Position numbers and translations under genes: made by a program. 14,559 nt of DNA from Planctomycetota bacterium. GTDB lineage: Bacteria > Planctomycetota > Planctomycetia > Isosphaerales > Isosphaeraceae. Shown one piece after another: positions 13,473-14,559 of this stretch. Within the stretch, counting starts at the first letter, position 1; each line of letters opens with the position of its first letter. Location: positions 1 through 14,559 of the forward strand of contig JAKBCQ010000009.1 of assembly GCA_021807585.1 (NCBI GenBank), given 5' to 3'. The notes beneath the pieces were generated by a model. It saw only the letters and a program-made list of their open reading frames with translations. It made no database searches and had not been told where the DNA came from.

Positions 13473-14559
13473 ATGAATAAGTTTGAAAACAAGGAGAATG
13501 AGCAAACTTTAATGCCGATATCGCCCCACGATTTGCCCGCGGTCGGGGTGATGATCGGTCGACCGGAACTCGTCGAGCGTGCGTGCGAGGTCGGCGAAAA
13601 AGCCGTCGTCGCCGCGGTGCGCGAGGCGATCGCCGAGGCGCGCGGGCGGTTACGGGGAGACGAGTCGGCGCAAATCGACCGAACGACGATCGCCCCCGCC
13701 GCGATCGCTCGTCGCGCGCTCGAATTACTCGATCACGCCGGTCCGGGATTGCGTCGAGCGATCAACGCGACGGGAATTCTCCTTCACACCGGGCTCGGCC
13801 GAGCTCCGTTAAGCCGGAGGGCGATCGAAGCGATCGTCGAAGTTGCTTCAGGTTATTCCAACCTTGAGTTCGACCTGGATTCCGGGCGTCGCGGAGCGAG
13901 GACGACGCATGTTGAGAAACTCATCGGCGATCTCCTCGGGTGCGAGGCCGCCGCGGTCGTCAACAACAACGCCGCGGCGACGGTGATCGCACTGAGGGCG
14001 CTCGCGTGCGGCAAAGAGGCGATCGTATCGCGCGGCCAATTGGTCGAGATCGGCGGGTCGTTCCGGCTCCCCGAAATTTTCGAAGTCTCGGGCGCCAAGC
14101 TCAAAGAAGTGGGGACGACCAACAAAACCAGGATCGGCGATTACGATCGCGCGATCGGTCCCGAAACCGCGTTGATATTACGCGTACATACGAGCAATTA
14201 CCGAATCGTAGGCTTCGTCGAACAACCGGGAATCCGCGAACTCGTCGATCTCGCGCATGCGCGCGGGCTCTTATTCGTCGACGACGTCGGCTCGGGAGCG
14301 ATCGCGCCGGGCTCGCCGCCGCGGGTCGCGGGAGAGCCGACCGCCGCCGCGGCTATCACCGCGGGCGCCGATCTCGTTTTATTCTCGGGCGATAAACTTC
14401 TAGGTGGCCCGCAATGCGGAATCCTCGCGGGACGAAGAAGCGTCGTCGATCGCATTCGTACCGATCCCTTGATGCGAGCGATCCGCGCCGATAAAACGAC
14501 CCTCGCGGCGCTCGAAGCGACGCTCAAATCGGCGCTCGATCCCGCATTCGCTTACAAAG
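13473..14559 (+). CDS. selA: L-seryl-tRNA(Sec) selenium transferase SelA, C-terminus cut by window edge
   Basis: SelA is a PLP enzyme that converts Ser-tRNA(Sec) to Sec-tRNA(Sec) using selenophosphate. The visible part is 362 codons; the family is about 460 residues, so roughly 100 are missing beyond 14559. Seen directly, numbering from 13473: a helical N-terminal region beginning LPAVGVMIGRPEL, then INATGILLHTGLGRAPLS, SGYSNLEFDLDSGRRGART, SRGQLVEIGGSFRLPEI, EVGTTNKT, VDDVGSG and SGDKLLGGPQ with the PLP-binding lysine at K308. The start is uncertain. ATG 13473 has no clear ribosome site. ATG 13512 follows AAGGAG (13491-13496) at a long 15-nt spacing and would make the lysine residue 295, the same number as in the E. 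coli enzyme. A four-codon frame at 13498 overlaps it in TAATG. The gene pairs with selB upstream. The family call is firm. Confidence 0.95.
   Translation, partial: MNKFENKENEQTLMPISPHDLPAVGVMIGRPELVERACEVGEKAVVAAVREAIAEARGRLRGDESAQIDRTTIAPAAIARRALELLDHAGPGLRRAINATGILLHTGLGRAPLSRRAIEAIVEVASGYSNLEFDLDSGRRGARTTHVEKLIGDLLGCEAAAVVNNNAAATVIALRALACGKEAIVSRGQLVEIGGSFRLPEIFEVSGAKLKEVGTTNKTRIGDYDRAIGPETALILRVHTSNYRIVGFVEQPGIRELVDLAHARGLLFVDDVGSGAIAPGSPPRVAGEPTAAAAITAGADLVLFSGDKLLGGPQCGILAGRRSVVDRIRTDPLMRAIRADKTTLAALEATLKSALDPAFAYK

Overview
The window is GC-rich DNA from what looks like a member of the Planctomycetota. This is a tentative inference. It rests on an exosortase and EpsI pair inside an exopolysaccharide operon, on unusually long and low-complexity coding sequences, and on a very dense scatter of the hexamer CGATCG. 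No rRNA, tRNA, CRISPR array or insertion sequence was seen.

Positions 1 to 10774 are one long minus-strand gene cluster, read from right to left. In order of transcription it holds a MraY/WecA-type polyprenyl-phosphate sugar-1-phosphate transferase with an extra cytoplasmic C-terminal domain (9032-10774), a Wzz-BY-kinase chain-length regulator (6697-9003), an O-antigen ligase/Wzy-type polymerase (5043-6659), an 869-residue single-span membrane protein of unknown function with a disordered N-terminal half and a TPR-like C-terminal part (2437-5046), an exosortase (1309-2361), an EpsI-family partner (524-1198) and the first part of GDP-mannose 4,6-dehydratase (1-488, cut by the window edge). Gaps are short (28, 37, -4, 75, 110 and 35 nt), so the genes are probably co-transcribed. 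The functions fit together: the transferase starts a lipid-linked glycan, the Wzz/kinase and polymerase control its extension, Gmd supplies a GDP-deoxyhexose precursor, and exosortase/EpsI anchors or releases PEP-CTERM-type proteins at the cell surface. No PEP-CTERM target, Wza-type exporter or Wzx-type flippase lies in the window.

Positions 10775 to 11476 are about 700 bp of non-coding DNA between the divergent blocks. They hold a perfect 8-1-8 palindrome close to the transferase start, a second inverted repeat, and a consensus TATAAT on the plus strand ahead of the next gene.

Positions 11477 to 14559 are a plus-strand selenocysteine operon: complete selB, an unusually AT-rich 43-nt junction, and selA, which runs off the right edge. 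Together they indicate that the organism decodes UGA as selenocysteine. No tRNA-Sec gene (selC) and no selD are visible here.

The least explained items are the 869-residue protein translationally coupled to the polymerase, the C-terminal extension of the initiating transferase, the palindrome upstream of the operon, and the HIP1-like excess of CGATCG.
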